This document shows positions 19,260-27,481 of a stretch of 64,000 nt of DNA, one piece after another (position 1 is the stretch's first letter; each line of letters starts with the position of its first letter). The stretch is from Methylotuvimicrobium alcaliphilum 20Z (GTDB lineage Bacteria; Pseudomonadota; Gammaproteobacteria; Methylococcales; Methylomonadaceae): the NCBI RefSeq assembly GCF_000968535.2, contig NC_016112.1, positions 2,356,001 to 2,420,000 of the forward strand, written 5' to 3'. The notes under the pieces are model-generated. The model searched no databases, was not told the DNA's origin, and saw nothing but the letters and a program-made list of their open reading frames with translations. The position numbers were made by a program, and so were the translations under genes.

Positions 19260-19496
19260 TCAACGGATGAAGTAGCCCACGAGCAAGACCACAACGATTG
19301 CTCTGAGCACAGAAGAGGTCATGTCATAAAAGTCTCCTTTCCTGGTTTGCCAGGCGTGATATTGCGATTGCGCGATCCAGACCAACCACAGCAAATAAAT
19401 CACCGCGAAGACCATGGCGATCCCTAACAACAGTTGTCCCGGATTGGCGATATTACCGGTCGCCTGCGTGAAGGCGGCTGCTTGCTGATTCGTCAT
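19260..19496 (-). CDS. ICE membrane protein, TIGR03758 family
   Basis: 78 residues with two membrane segments (about 21-43 and 60-77) separated by the basic loop SQYHAWQTRKGDFYD. Size, topology and position directly after the RAQPRD gene match the TIGR03758 (PFL_4701-like) component of the GI-type conjugation apparatus. Its stop is 1 bp before the next feature upstream (19498), so the two are tightly coupled. Molecular role unknown. Confidence 0.8.
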   Translation of the reverse strand: MTNQQAAAFTQATGNIANPGQLLLGIAMVFAVIYLLWLVWIAQSQYHAWQTRKGDFYDMTSSVLRAIVVVLLVGYFIR

Positions 19497-19497
19497 G

Positions 19498-19800
19498 TCA
19501 GTGCCGGTAGTCGCCTTTCAAGGGCGGAAAACTGCGCGGCTGCGTCGACGGAGCCGATAAATGCTCTTGAATCCCCAATACCATGCGGTCAAGATCGAGC
19601 GCCAACCAGTCATATTGAAATTGCACCCTGGCGTCGCTGTCTGCCTGGGCTTTGGCTTCGGCGATCAGCGGTTTCAAGGATTCAATCTCATGTTTTATTT
19701 TGGCTAACGCGGTACGCTCGGCGTCGCTGTCGGCAAAGGCCGAAAATGGGCAACTAGGTAGAAGCAAAAGCTTAACGATACGTGGTACTCTTCGGGTCAT
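19498..19800 (-). CDS. ICE protein, RAQPRD family
   Basis: 100 residues with an N-terminal signal sequence ending near SAFA. The middle is helical (ERTALAKIKHEIESLKPLI) and the C-terminus carries VQFQYDWLALDLDRMVLGIQ and FPPLKGDYRH, matching the RAQPRD (TIGR01690) family of periplasmic conjugation proteins. The exact RAQPRD motif is degenerate here (STQPRS). A leader hairpin lies 74 nt upstream of the start. Confidence 0.8.
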   Translation of the reverse strand: MTRRVPRIVKLLLLPSCPFSAFADSDAERTALAKIKHEIESLKPLIAEAKAQADSDARVQFQYDWLALDLDRMVLGIQEHLSAPSTQPRSFPPLKGDYRH

Positions 19801-19873
19801 GGCGTTCTCTATGCGATGAAATCGATGGGGTGCTTACTTGCCGGTTATTGTTTACTTCAGAATCCCCAAAAAG

Positions 19874-19916
19874 CCATAAAAAACCCTAACTGAAATTCCG
19901 ATGGGTTTTTTTATGG
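19874..19916 (-). promoter_or_regulatory. Terminator-like leader hairpin before RAQPRD
   Basis: On the minus strand CCATAAAAAAACCC pairs with GGGTTTTTTATGG around a loop holding ATCGGAATTTC. It lies 74 nt before the start at 19800. Two more ICE genes have a similar hairpin at the same distance (23300-23329 and 54284-54314), suggesting a conserved attenuator or antitermination site. Confidence 0.6.
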
Positions 19917-19943
19917 CCGATAGTCCGGCGTTTGTTCATTACC

Positions 19944-20690
19944 TTACAAATATTTTTTAAACGTCGACGACATCACCAAAAGCGATACCGCGAACAGCAC
20001 GGCGAACGGCAGCACGACCAGATTGGGATGAACGCTCACAGGCATCGCGAGATAGACTATCCAAGGCAAAATCAATGACGGATAGAGCGCTTTTTTGGCC
20101 CAGTGATAGACGAACGACGACTCTCTCCCGCCACTCCAGCGACGAATGTCGCGTTGCACCAGCCCATCGACCAGGCCCGTCGCGCCCAACAGGACGAAGG
20201 CCGGCATTGCCAAGGTCAATACCGCCAGACGCACCCCGAATATCTGCGTCACGGTCATGGCGGCCAGAACGTAGGCTTCGACCATTTGAAAGAGACGATG
20301 CAGACTTTTTCTAAACTGTCCGGAACTGGCTTGGGTCGGGATTGCCAGCCAAATGATCGCTGATTGAATGCCCGTTTTTTTGAAGGTCAGATCGTAGAAG
20401 TTTTGGGAAAAACGCTCGGCATAGCGCATCGGGCTCTCGACGATCGCGCTTTGCCGAAAATCACGGTTCAAATACTGCAATTCCTGTTGCAGCATGCGTT
20501 CGCTGTGGTCCACGCCCGGCTCGTCCCAAAAACCGGTTGCCATGCCCACCCACTCGATCACGATCGAAAACACCAGCGTCAGGATCAGGTACATCACGAT
20601 CTGCACCAACCGGATCAGCGTCGTCGCTATAATGCCTTGCTCTGCGGTTTGCTGCGCCGACGCCGGCCGTCGTTTGGTCTGTTCCGCCAT
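19944..20690 (-). CDS. ICE membrane protein, TIGR03747 family
   Basis: 248 residues with several membrane segments: near 28-50, around 140-175 (VLAAMTVTQIFGV and the stretch after it) and two at the C-terminus (PSLILPWIVYLAMPV and VVLPFAVLFAVSLLV). ATGFWDEPGVDHSERML and LVQRDIRRWSGGRESSFVYH match the TIGR03747 (PFL_4697-like) family encoded next to TraD in GI-type ICEs. Start and traD stop are 1 bp apart. It probably helps anchor the coupling protein at the inner membrane. Confidence 0.88.
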   Translation of the reverse strand: MAEQTKRRPASAQQTAEQGIIATTLIRLVQIVMYLILTLVFSIVIEWVGMATGFWDEPGVDHSERMLQQELQYLNRDFRQSAIVESPMRYAERFSQNFYDLTFKKTGIQSAIIWLAIPTQASSGQFRKSLHRLFQMVEAYVLAAMTVTQIFGVRLAVLTLAMPAFVLLGATGLVDGLVQRDIRRWSGGRESSFVYHWAKKALYPSLILPWIVYLAMPVSVHPNLVVLPFAVLFAVSLLVMSSTFKKYL

Positions 20691-20691
20691 G

Positions 20692-22746
20692 TCAGCCGGC
20701 CCACCAATGGTCGCTGGTCAAATAACGGCGCTGCATTTCGGCGGCCACTTCGCGCAGGCTCTTCGGCATCATGGCGTCGTCGCTTTTGGAGGGCAGCGGC
20801 ATGCGGATTTTCCACAGATTGCCGCCTTCGAGCAGCGCGAATGCCTGGCCTTTCGGCAACGCCATCACGTTGGCCGGCGTGATCAACGGGACTTCGGTCA
20901 CCGCTATCCGGTCTTGGTTGGTCGAGGTGAAATCGACCTTGGAAGTCGGGTCGGCGGTGTCGTTGACGCCGGAGACTTCGGTCACGGTGGTTACGTTACA
21001 GCTATCGACTTGACTGGTCAGCATTTCCGCCGTGGCCAATTCCTTGACCCTGAGCATGATCAGCGTATTGAAGTTGCCGGCTACCTGCCCGGCTTTGGCC
21101 TTGCTGCCGATTCGCGCTTCGACATCGGACCAGGTTTGCGTGTAGGCCGTCACCTGAAAACCGGACCCGCCGGCCTTGTTCAGCAGCGGAATGAACTCGT
21201 CGCCGATCAATTCGTTGAACTCGTCTGCATGCAGCGATATCGTCGGCATGTCCGGCGCCTGTTCCGTTTCCGGCATGCCGCGATCGGTGCCGTGTTTGTA
21301 AATTTCCCCCGACACCGACACCAAGTCGGCGAACATGGAATTGCCGACCGCCGAGGCGACCGCGGTGTCGGTGAGCGCATCCAGTCCGATATAGACCACG
21401 CCCTTGCGGCGGATGATCTGCCGCCAATCGATGATCGGGCGATTGTCTTCCATGTCCGAATAATCCGGCGAGATCAATGACGCGGTTTTGCCGGAGATCA
21501 GTTTTTCCATCAGCGGCAGCAGCGAGGCCACGATCTTGTCAAAATAGGTCTTGTCGTACTCGAAGGCGGAGCGCAGGCCGTCGGCCACCGGATCGTACAA
21601 TCCGTTCTCCTTGGCATAACGAACCAAAGCAATCGCCTCGTGCGACCTGCCTTTCAACGCGAACGGCAGATCCCGTTCATTAATAGCTTCCGCCATGCGC
21701 TGGACTTCCTGGACCCATTCGATCGGCGCGACATCCGGCAGCCATTGCCGGTAGTATTCGATCAGCAGGGGTTCGATATGGGTGATGTACCGCGTGACTT
21801 GCCGGTAATCCGGGCGCCGGCCCATTTTGACCAAGGCCACCGCGATCATGTTCGTGAACCGCCAGGCGAATTCCCGGAACGCGGCGGAGTTGCCTTCGCT
21901 GGGCAAGGTGTTAGTCAGTCGTGTGGCGACTTCGGTGATTCGGGAAAAGTTGCCGATCGCATTGTAACGGCAGGAGATATCGGGATAGCCCAAGTGGAAA
22001 ATGTAGGTCTCGTCGCTACGCCCGGCCCGTTTGGCTTCGGCGACCACGCGTTTCATCAGGTCGGCGTCACCCTTCGGATCGAATACGATAACGGTATCGC
22101 CCCGGGCAATATCCTGGGTAATCAGGATTTCCGCCAAGCGTGTTTTGCCGACTCGAGTGGTGCCGAGCACTAAGGTATGACCGACCCGTTCGCGTAGATC
22201 CATCGTGACAGCCTGTTCCCGCATTTCGACGGCGTGAATTTGCGGCTTGCCGCCGACCGGCGGCAAGGGTCTGACCGGGTTCCACGGCGATTGGCTTCGC
22301 AACAGTTTGGCGACTCTATTGAGTAGGAATGAATGTTCCCATTGCGACTCCCTGCGTCGGGCCCAGCGATAGAAGGCGGACGGCTCGACGTAATGCCGAA
22401 CTTTCGGATTCAGGGTGTCGCGCAAGCGCTGCGTATGTTGTTGCCGCCACAAGAATCCCTTGCCTAGAAACAGTCGGCGGCGACTGACCGGAATATGCTT
22501 GGGCTCGACGACATATTCCGGCATCCGGCGCATGTTCCGTTGATAACACAGGATAATCATCGCGTCGAACAACCGATAGAGTCCGAATCCGGTCAACAGC
22601 ACCGCCGACAGATAACCGACCGCCGGCGTCATCATGATCGCCCAAGGTGCCAGGGCGGAGATCAGCGCGATGCCGAAGGCGCAACCGGCGGACCACAGTT
22701 CGATTGGCGGACGCAACAGCGCTTCGACGGGATAGGTCTTGTTCAT
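20692..22746 (-). CDS. traD: Conjugative coupling factor TraD, ICE type
   Basis: 684 residues, the expected length for the SXT/PFGI TraD family (TIGR03743). N-terminal membrane segments (about 20-60) are followed by an ATPase domain with Walker A LGTTRVGKT (about 192-200), IVFDPKGDADL (about 220), and late motifs including LHADEFNELIG (Walker B-like). Coupling proteins bring the relaxosome to the type IV secretion channel and pump DNA using ATP. The gene looks intact, although most of the channel genes it would serve are lost from this element. It overlaps the preceding gene by 4 bp. Confidence 0.93.
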   Translation of the reverse strand: MNKTYPVEALLRPPIELWSAGCAFGIALISALAPWAIMMTPAVGYLSAVLLTGFGLYRLFDAMIILCYQRNMRRMPEYVVEPKHIPVSRRRLFLGKGFLWRQQHTQRLRDTLNPKVRHYVEPSAFYRWARRRESQWEHSFLLNRVAKLLRSQSPWNPVRPLPPVGGKPQIHAVEMREQAVTMDLRERVGHTLVLGTTRVGKTRLAEILITQDIARGDTVIVFDPKGDADLMKRVVAEAKRAGRSDETYIFHLGYPDISCRYNAIGNFSRITEVATRLTNTLPSEGNSAAFREFAWRFTNMIAVALVKMGRRPDYRQVTRYITHIEPLLIEYYRQWLPDVAPIEWVQEVQRMAEAINERDLPFALKGRSHEAIALVRYAKENGLYDPVADGLRSAFEYDKTYFDKIVASLLPLMEKLISGKTASLISPDYSDMEDNRPIIDWRQIIRRKGVVYIGLDALTDTAVASAVGNSMFADLVSVSGEIYKHGTDRGMPETEQAPDMPTISLHADEFNELIGDEFIPLLNKAGGSGFQVTAYTQTWSDVEARIGSKAKAGQVAGNFNTLIMLRVKELATAEMLTSQVDSCNVTTVTEVSGVNDTADPTSKVDFTSTNQDRIAVTEVPLITPANVMALPKGQAFALLEGGNLWKIRMPLPSKSDDAMMPKSLREVAAEMQRRYLTSDHWWAG

Positions 22747-23240
22747 TGCTCGATGCGGTGTTGTGAAATCAACACGGGGTAATGTTTCAACTCCAATTGT
22801 TTGGCGATAAAGTCACCCGGCACCGGGTTGACTTCCAGTCCATCGGCGGTTTGCCTTAATCGACGAAGTTGATAGGGATTCTCCACGTTGACGACGATGC
22901 CGGTCGCACGATGCCGTTTTAGCTGTTCCAGGTTATGCCGAAGCCAATCGAGCGAGAACTCGTCATATCCGATGATGAACACCGGGCGATCGAGCCCGGG
23001 CCGATCGATGACGCGGGCTTGGACGGGCCCCGGCGTCAGCGCCTGACTGCTGACCGGCAGCGGATCGAAGTTTTGGGGGATATCCGGTAAAGATAGGGAT
23101 TGTTGATAGTTCGGGTGTTTTATTTGCAAACGGTCCGGCATTGGCCGCGTGTTGCCGGCGTCGAATAGGACCACCGGCTCGCTGTTTGCTGCTGTGCCGA
23201 ATAGCGCAATGAGGATGAAACAGTAAGTGACGCAACGCAT
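22743..23240 (-). CDS. ICE protein, TIGR03765 family
   Basis: 165 residues with a signal peptide (cut near TAANS). The C-terminal domain FIIGYDEFSLDWLRHN, then ATGIVVNVENPYQLR and FIAKQLELKHYPVLIS, matches the TIGR03765 (PFL_4695-like) periplasmic protein that always precedes traD in this ICE class. In intact elements the transglycosylase gene lies directly upstream; here that gene sits 28 kb away at 51550, so cargo has entered between them. Confidence 0.85.
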   Translation of the reverse strand: MRCVTYCFILIALFGTAANSEPVVLFDAGNTRPMPDRLQIKHPNYQQSLSLPDIPQNFDPLPVSSQALTPGPVQARVIDRPGLDRPVFIIGYDEFSLDWLRHNLEQLKRHRATGIVVNVENPYQLRRLRQTADGLEVNPVPGDFIAKQLELKHYPVLISQHRIEQ

Positions 23241-23640
23241 AACGGACTCCTGATTGAGGGAGTCGTCATTGTTGATAACCGGGATGAAATCGACAATATA
23301 AAACCCTTAATCCGATTTAGAAGGGTTTTTGTTGCCTTGATGTACTCTGCGCTGTGTACTATTTTTTTTAAAATCAGTACTAGCGACACCGTCTGAATCA
23401 AGCCATGGATTAAGATATCCTTGGATGAGATAATTATTCTAAAGCGGACGCAAAGAAATAATTCATTTTAAATCGGCTGAACATCTGGTTACGACCCAAA
23501 ACAGCCTGTCAACCATACGAATTCCTTTTGACCGGTGTTATTCTTAAAGCAGACAGAAATTTAGAATCCAGCACCGCTTTAAGCTTTACCTTATTAAGAA
23601 ATGATCTGGCTTAATAGTCGGATTTTATAAATCCGCCGTT
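23241..23640. other. Leader region and cargo boundary
   Basis: No gene. It holds the leader hairpin of TIGR03765 (23300-23329) and about 300 AT-rich bases up to the end of the Nudix gene. This is the left edge of the cargo interrupting the ICE operon; I see no clear duplicated target sequence here. Confidence 0.5.
23300..23329 (-). promoter_or_regulatory. Terminator-like leader hairpin before TIGR03765
   Basis: On the minus strand AAAACCCTT pairs perfectly with AAGGGTTTT around CTAAATCGGATT. It lies 60 nt upstream of the start at 23240, the same layout as the hairpins at 19874-19916 and 54284-54314. Confidence 0.65.
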
Positions 23641-25323
23641 TCAATTCATTACAAACTCGCAATAGATTTTTACGGCACCGGCATCCTGTCTTAGTAGCCC
23701 TCTCATTCCAAGTTTCGCTAAACTGTCATGCAGTTGGGATTTTCTATAACTATCCCGAACTGAATCGGTAAGGCTGTCATTCCGATTGCCCTTGTTTAGA
23801 TTATCCAAAGACTTAACGACATTTATCGGGACCTTGGGTTCTTTCTTATCCTTACCCACAGTTCCTAAACGGGTGCCGAATTCCCTGCGCATCGCCGTCA
23901 CCCGCACCTTGCTTTTACGGCTTTGCATATCTTTCTGATCGACAGAACAGCTAAAATAAGAGTCGTCGAAAAACACGCAATCCGGTAAAATCGACAGCCT
24001 AAACCAACGGTCCTTTTGGTTTTCAATCACGATGTCCTTCGAATCCTTAAACGACTCGGCCAGTTCGACAAGTTCGGTCTGTAACTCGCAATCGTCTTCC
24101 ACTTCTAACCAACCATAAGGATGCAATGCGATAGAGGTATCTTTTTCAACAAAAGAAAATTCGCGCAAATGCGCGGCCAATCCTAATAAGAGCGATAGCG
24201 TCGATTCATTCAGTTGAAAATCAATAGCCGATTCCTTGCCCGGAGTACCAGCGAGAATCTGTTGCCTTTCATCCCGAGGCAATACGATTCGAAATTTTGC
24301 CGGGTCATGGCAATTGATATAGTTCGTTTTGAAACTGTCTTCCAAATCTTCCAACGCAAATTTCAAGTAGTCTCTGTCCTCGAAATCGTCGTAAAGCGCT
24401 TCGATATAAGCCGTCTTACCATCCGAAGTTTTCCCTTGCGCAATTTCATCCAACGAAAACCAAGCAAACTCCGCCGTACTTTTCGCGATCTTTTGTTGCA
24501 ATAAACAAAAGCCTTCCAAGGTCAGATCAATGGCATAAATTTCCAGAAAATATTCGGTCAAGGCGTGGTTTGATTTGGCACCTTGCACCTGTCGATAAGG
24601 CCTTAAGGCCCGCCATGGACGAAATACATAATGCTGTTCGTATTCCAGACCAACTTCTTCCAGCAATTCTCTTTTGAGCGTTTCGGCCAACGCCGGTTTA
24701 ATCGATGCACGATCAGCCGATTGCAATAGGCGCAATTTGTCTTGCATGTTGCCATCAAAATGGCTGAGGTCTTTTTGGTTGACTCGACCTCCGATTAAGC
24801 CGTAGTTTCCTGATTTCTTTTCATGTCGGGTTTTATCCTCGCGATGAAAAAAAAGAACCTTGCCTTCATGCTTGATCATGCTCCAGGCGACATGAATATA
24901 ACGAACCGGTTCCGCCTTTTGCTTGAGATGACGATCGTTGCGGCGATTCTCGATGATCTGTAAGACCTCTCGTTGGCGTTCTGTTTTACTAGGATCCACG
25001 TCTCGGGTATTCCAGAAATCCGTCTCGAAATAGCGCGAGCCCGGGTCGATCAGGGCTGTCAGCGCGGACAAAGCCATCAACTGGGCCGGGAAAGAAACGA
25101 AACACCATTCACCCCGCTGCAAGTCTTGCGGCTTGAGCGTCGCCAAACTATCCAGCAAGGCTTCGCAGAGATTAACGGTGTTTCCGGCAACCTCCGCTGA
25201 TATGCCTTGAATTTCGGATAGTCCGGCAATTAACGTGTCACGGCTGACGGCGTAAAAATCGCCTTCCTCTTCGGCGAAACGCGGCAAGGCGTTTATCAAG
25301 GCTTTAATCAGATGGCGGGTCAT
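23641..25323 (-). CDS. Large Nudix-domain protein
   Basis: 560 residues from the ATG at 25323, which has an AGGA ribosome site; an ATG five codons upstream is possible. A Nudix hydrolase domain occupies about residues 140-300: NYGLIGGRVN (about 173), then after an unusually long insert ETLKRELLEEVGLEYE (about 210), giving an expanded Nudix box with the catalytic RExxEExG. Nudix enzymes cleave nucleoside diphosphates linked to X, such as NAD or ADP-ribose. The N-terminal 130 and C-terminal 250 residues match nothing I recognise. It ends an operon with a histidine kinase and response regulator, so it may be their effector. Confidence 0.75.
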   Translation of the reverse strand: MTRHLIKALINALPRFAEEEGDFYAVSRDTLIAGLSEIQGISAEVAGNTVNLCEALLDSLATLKPQDLQRGEWCFVSFPAQLMALSALTALIDPGSRYFETDFWNTRDVDPSKTERQREVLQIIENRRNDRHLKQKAEPVRYIHVAWSMIKHEGKVLFFHREDKTRHEKKSGNYGLIGGRVNQKDLSHFDGNMQDKLRLLQSADRASIKPALAETLKRELLEEVGLEYEQHYVFRPWRALRPYRQVQGAKSNHALTEYFLEIYAIDLTLEGFCLLQQKIAKSTAEFAWFSLDEIAQGKTSDGKTAYIEALYDDFEDRDYLKFALEDLEDSFKTNYINCHDPAKFRIVLPRDERQQILAGTPGKESAIDFQLNESTLSLLLGLAAHLREFSFVEKDTSIALHPYGWLEVEDDCELQTELVELAESFKDSKDIVIENQKDRWFRLSILPDCVFFDDSYFSCSVDQKDMQSRKSKVRVTAMRREFGTRLGTVGKDKKEPKVPINVVKSLDNLNKGNRNDSLTDSVRDSYRKSQLHDSLAKLGMRGLLRQDAGAVKIYCEFVMN

Positions 25324-25356
25324 ATTGTTCCTTTGCATTTGCGTTGCATGACTCGA

Positions 25357-25866
25357 TTATTTGGCGCCGGCTTCCACTTGGGCAATGACTTCCGCCAGCA
25401 ACGACGGGCGAATATGCAGCGTGGTTTGTGTCGGTATCGCGCTCAGCAGAGCCAAAACCTCAGTTTTAGAACGACTTTGCCGGCGAATGGCCCGGACCAA
25501 CAAACCCAGCGTGCCGTGCGCCGCAATATCCAAACCTTTGGCGGCAAGTCGCGCGGCGGTATCGTCGGTCAACAACAAACTGTCGCCGAATTCGATGCAC
25601 AAATGCAGCGCTTCCTGCTCGCCGCTATGCAGGGTGTAAAGCGGCGTTAGCGCCGTAACCAATGGAGAGATCTTGGCAGGGCTCTGCCGGACGAATAGCG
25701 CCGAAAATGCAGCCATCGCCCGAGGCCGGTGAATAAGAACTTCCTGCCAAACGGCCTCGGGCACATAGACTTTATCAAAATCGGCCAATACGTCGAGACA
25801 GCCTAATTCGTCCAGATGAATGATAGGGCCGGCATCGGCGACAACGACCGGTTTAGTCTTGTCCAT
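25357..25866 (-). CDS. PIN-domain toxin, DUF3368-like
   Basis: 169 residues. VVADAGPIIHLDELG opens the PIN fold with its first acidic residue, VWQEVLIHR follows, and SGEQEALHLCIEFGDSLLLTDD carries the central acidic residues, as in DUF3368 proteins, which are relatives of VapC. Predicted Mg-dependent ribonuclease. The start overlaps the small upstream gene by 14 bp, consistent with an antitoxin-toxin pair. The pair sits inside the kinase-regulator-Nudix operon. Confidence 0.85.
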   Translation of the reverse strand: MDKTKPVVVADAGPIIHLDELGCLDVLADFDKVYVPEAVWQEVLIHRPRAMAAFSALFVRQSPAKISPLVTALTPLYTLHSGEQEALHLCIEFGDSLLLTDDTAARLAAKGLDIAAHGTLGLLVRAIRRQSRSKTEVLALLSAIPTQTTLHIRPSLLAEVIAQVEAGAK

Positions 25867-26047
25867 TTAAGCCCCAATCGACATCGTCCTTGATGAATTG
25901 CTCGGCCATCGCTTCGCGGTGCGATTCCAGATAACGCCGCATCGCTTCGGCGATCAATTCGTCGATATTGGCGTTCCAGCCTTGTTGCACCAGATATTGG
26001 GCTTGCTGCAACAGTTGATCGGGGATTTGGGTTTGTAGGGTGGTCAT
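25853..26047 (-). CDS. Antitoxin partner of the PIN toxin
   Basis: 64 residues: a short strand (TLQTQIPDQLLQQ) and two helices (NANIDELIAEAMRRYLESH), a ribbon-helix-helix-like layout, then an acidic tail. Such small proteins (UPF0175/DUF2191-like) precede DUF3368 PIN genes. It overlaps the response regulator stop by 4 bp (26044-26047) and the toxin start by 14 bp, so all are co-translated. Confidence 0.75.
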   Translation of the reverse strand: MTTLQTQIPDQLLQQAQYLVQQGWNANIDELIAEAMRRYLESHREAMAEQFIKDDVDWGLNGQD

Positions 26048-27471
26048 GATTTAGTCTCCGGAAAGCTAATGCGATAAATATGCCTGGCCAGTTCGAAAAT
26101 AAACTTCGATTTTTGGTAATTGAAGTAATTGAATTGATAGTTCAAATTGGCAAACGTTTTGATTTTTTCCATATCGATCTGGTCTTTATGTTCACGATCG
26201 GATGGAATATTCACATTGCCGTTCGAAGTTAAAAACCAAAACGCTTGATACAACCCTTTGATAAAAAATTCGCTCTCAATATTTTTGTCTTTATTTTTTT
26301 GCAGGTTATTTAACGCATCATGAAAATTAATGGCTTGCCTTCTATTGCCGGTTTTGTGCAGAGTATTCGCATAGTTTTCAATTAATGGAATTTTTCTACT
26401 TCTGAAGTCTCTGCCGTATATCTCCGACATCTCCGATTCATCGAGCGGAGGATCGAACAGGCTTAACAGATGCCGCTCATAAGGCAAAACCTCATCCCTC
26501 AAATCGAACATTGCCCGCATATTGACGATAAATAAATAAGCCACATCTTGGGCTTCAAGCCGTTCGAAAATCTTGCTGTGCGCGGACCAATTGCGAGTCA
26601 TTTTCATGATCCACGAAAATGCGTACAGTTCATTCTGCTTATCGAGCCACTGCGGTTCGGCCGCTTCCCATTCGTGAGCCAACGTTCGGATCAGAAGTTT
26701 ATAAAAAACCGTCGGTTGTTCCGGCTCGCGCAATGGTAAAAAATTGGCCAGCACGTCCAAATAATCGTGAACATCGTCCAAGCCGGGGTGTTTTTCCGGT
26801 TCTTTGATGAATTCCTTAAAGCGATAGCGGTCTTCGGGAAGGCCTTTCAGAAAACGGCAAGCTTCTATAATGCCGCGCCGCAATCTTGAATAAGAATTTT
26901 GATGGTGATCTTTAACCCATTTCTTTACGTCCTCATCACTTTTTTTGTAGCTAGTCGGTGGATTGATTTTGGCCGCTTTGAATGCCTTCTCATTGTCACT
27001 TAATTGATCTCCATGATCGGAACAACAAAGAATATGGTCTTTCGGAAACCCCATATTAACAACCAGTTTCGTGTAAAGATAAAACCCCGCTTTTTTCTTC
27101 ATTTCGTAGCACGCGGTTTTCCAAGCCACTTCATTAGCCGTTTCGTCCTCCTGCTTTTGATAATTTTCGAAGGTCTCTAACAAATGCAAAAGCTCTTCGT
27201 TAGTTACATCTTTATAAGCGATATCGGGAGGATAAGCAGGCAAGTCGATGTCTAGAATAATGTAATCGACTTTTTTGTCCAGATCCGAGGTAATAAATTC
27301 CAGGCCATCCTGTAACGTCAATTCAATAAAGACGCCCTGGGCTTTCATGTTTTTTTTCAGCGCCCGTTTATCTTCATCGAACAAGCTAACGTTGAATACG
27401 CTTCCTAACACATTGCTTGCGGTTGCCTTAGGATCGCCTTCAAAATCCTCGACCCATAAAAAATAGCTCAT
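26044..27471 (-). CDS. Response regulator with HEPN-like output domain
   Basis: 475 residues. The first about 190 form a receiver domain: acidic pair E8-D9 (FLWVEDFEGD), phospho-acceptor D74 (IILDIDLP), S151 (CCSDHG) and K176/K177 (SYKKSDED); an insert of about 55 residues lies between the third and fourth strands. The output part (about 200-475) is helical and contains RNWSAH at 293-298, an exact RNxxxH pattern as found in HEPN ribonucleases, followed by a long hydrophobic helix. The gene starts 10 bp after the histidine kinase gene with a GAGGG ribosome site. I infer that phosphorylation controls a HEPN-type RNase; the motif alone is suggestive, not proof. Confidence 0.7.
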   Translation of the reverse strand: MSYFLWVEDFEGDPKATASNVLGSVFNVSLFDEDKRALKKNMKAQGVFIELTLQDGLEFITSDLDKKVDYIILDIDLPAYPPDIAYKDVTNEELLHLLETFENYQKQEDETANEVAWKTACYEMKKKAGFYLYTKLVVNMGFPKDHILCCSDHGDQLSDNEKAFKAAKINPPTSYKKSDEDVKKWVKDHHQNSYSRLRRGIIEACRFLKGLPEDRYRFKEFIKEPEKHPGLDDVHDYLDVLANFLPLREPEQPTVFYKLLIRTLAHEWEAAEPQWLDKQNELYAFSWIMKMTRNWSAHSKIFERLEAQDVAYLFIVNMRAMFDLRDEVLPYERHLLSLFDPPLDESEMSEIYGRDFRSRKIPLIENYANTLHKTGNRRQAINFHDALNNLQKNKDKNIESEFFIKGLYQAFWFLTSNGNVNIPSDREHKDQIDMEKIKTFANLNYQFNYFNYQKSKFIFELARHIYRISFPETKS

Positions 27472-27481
27472 GCATTATCCC

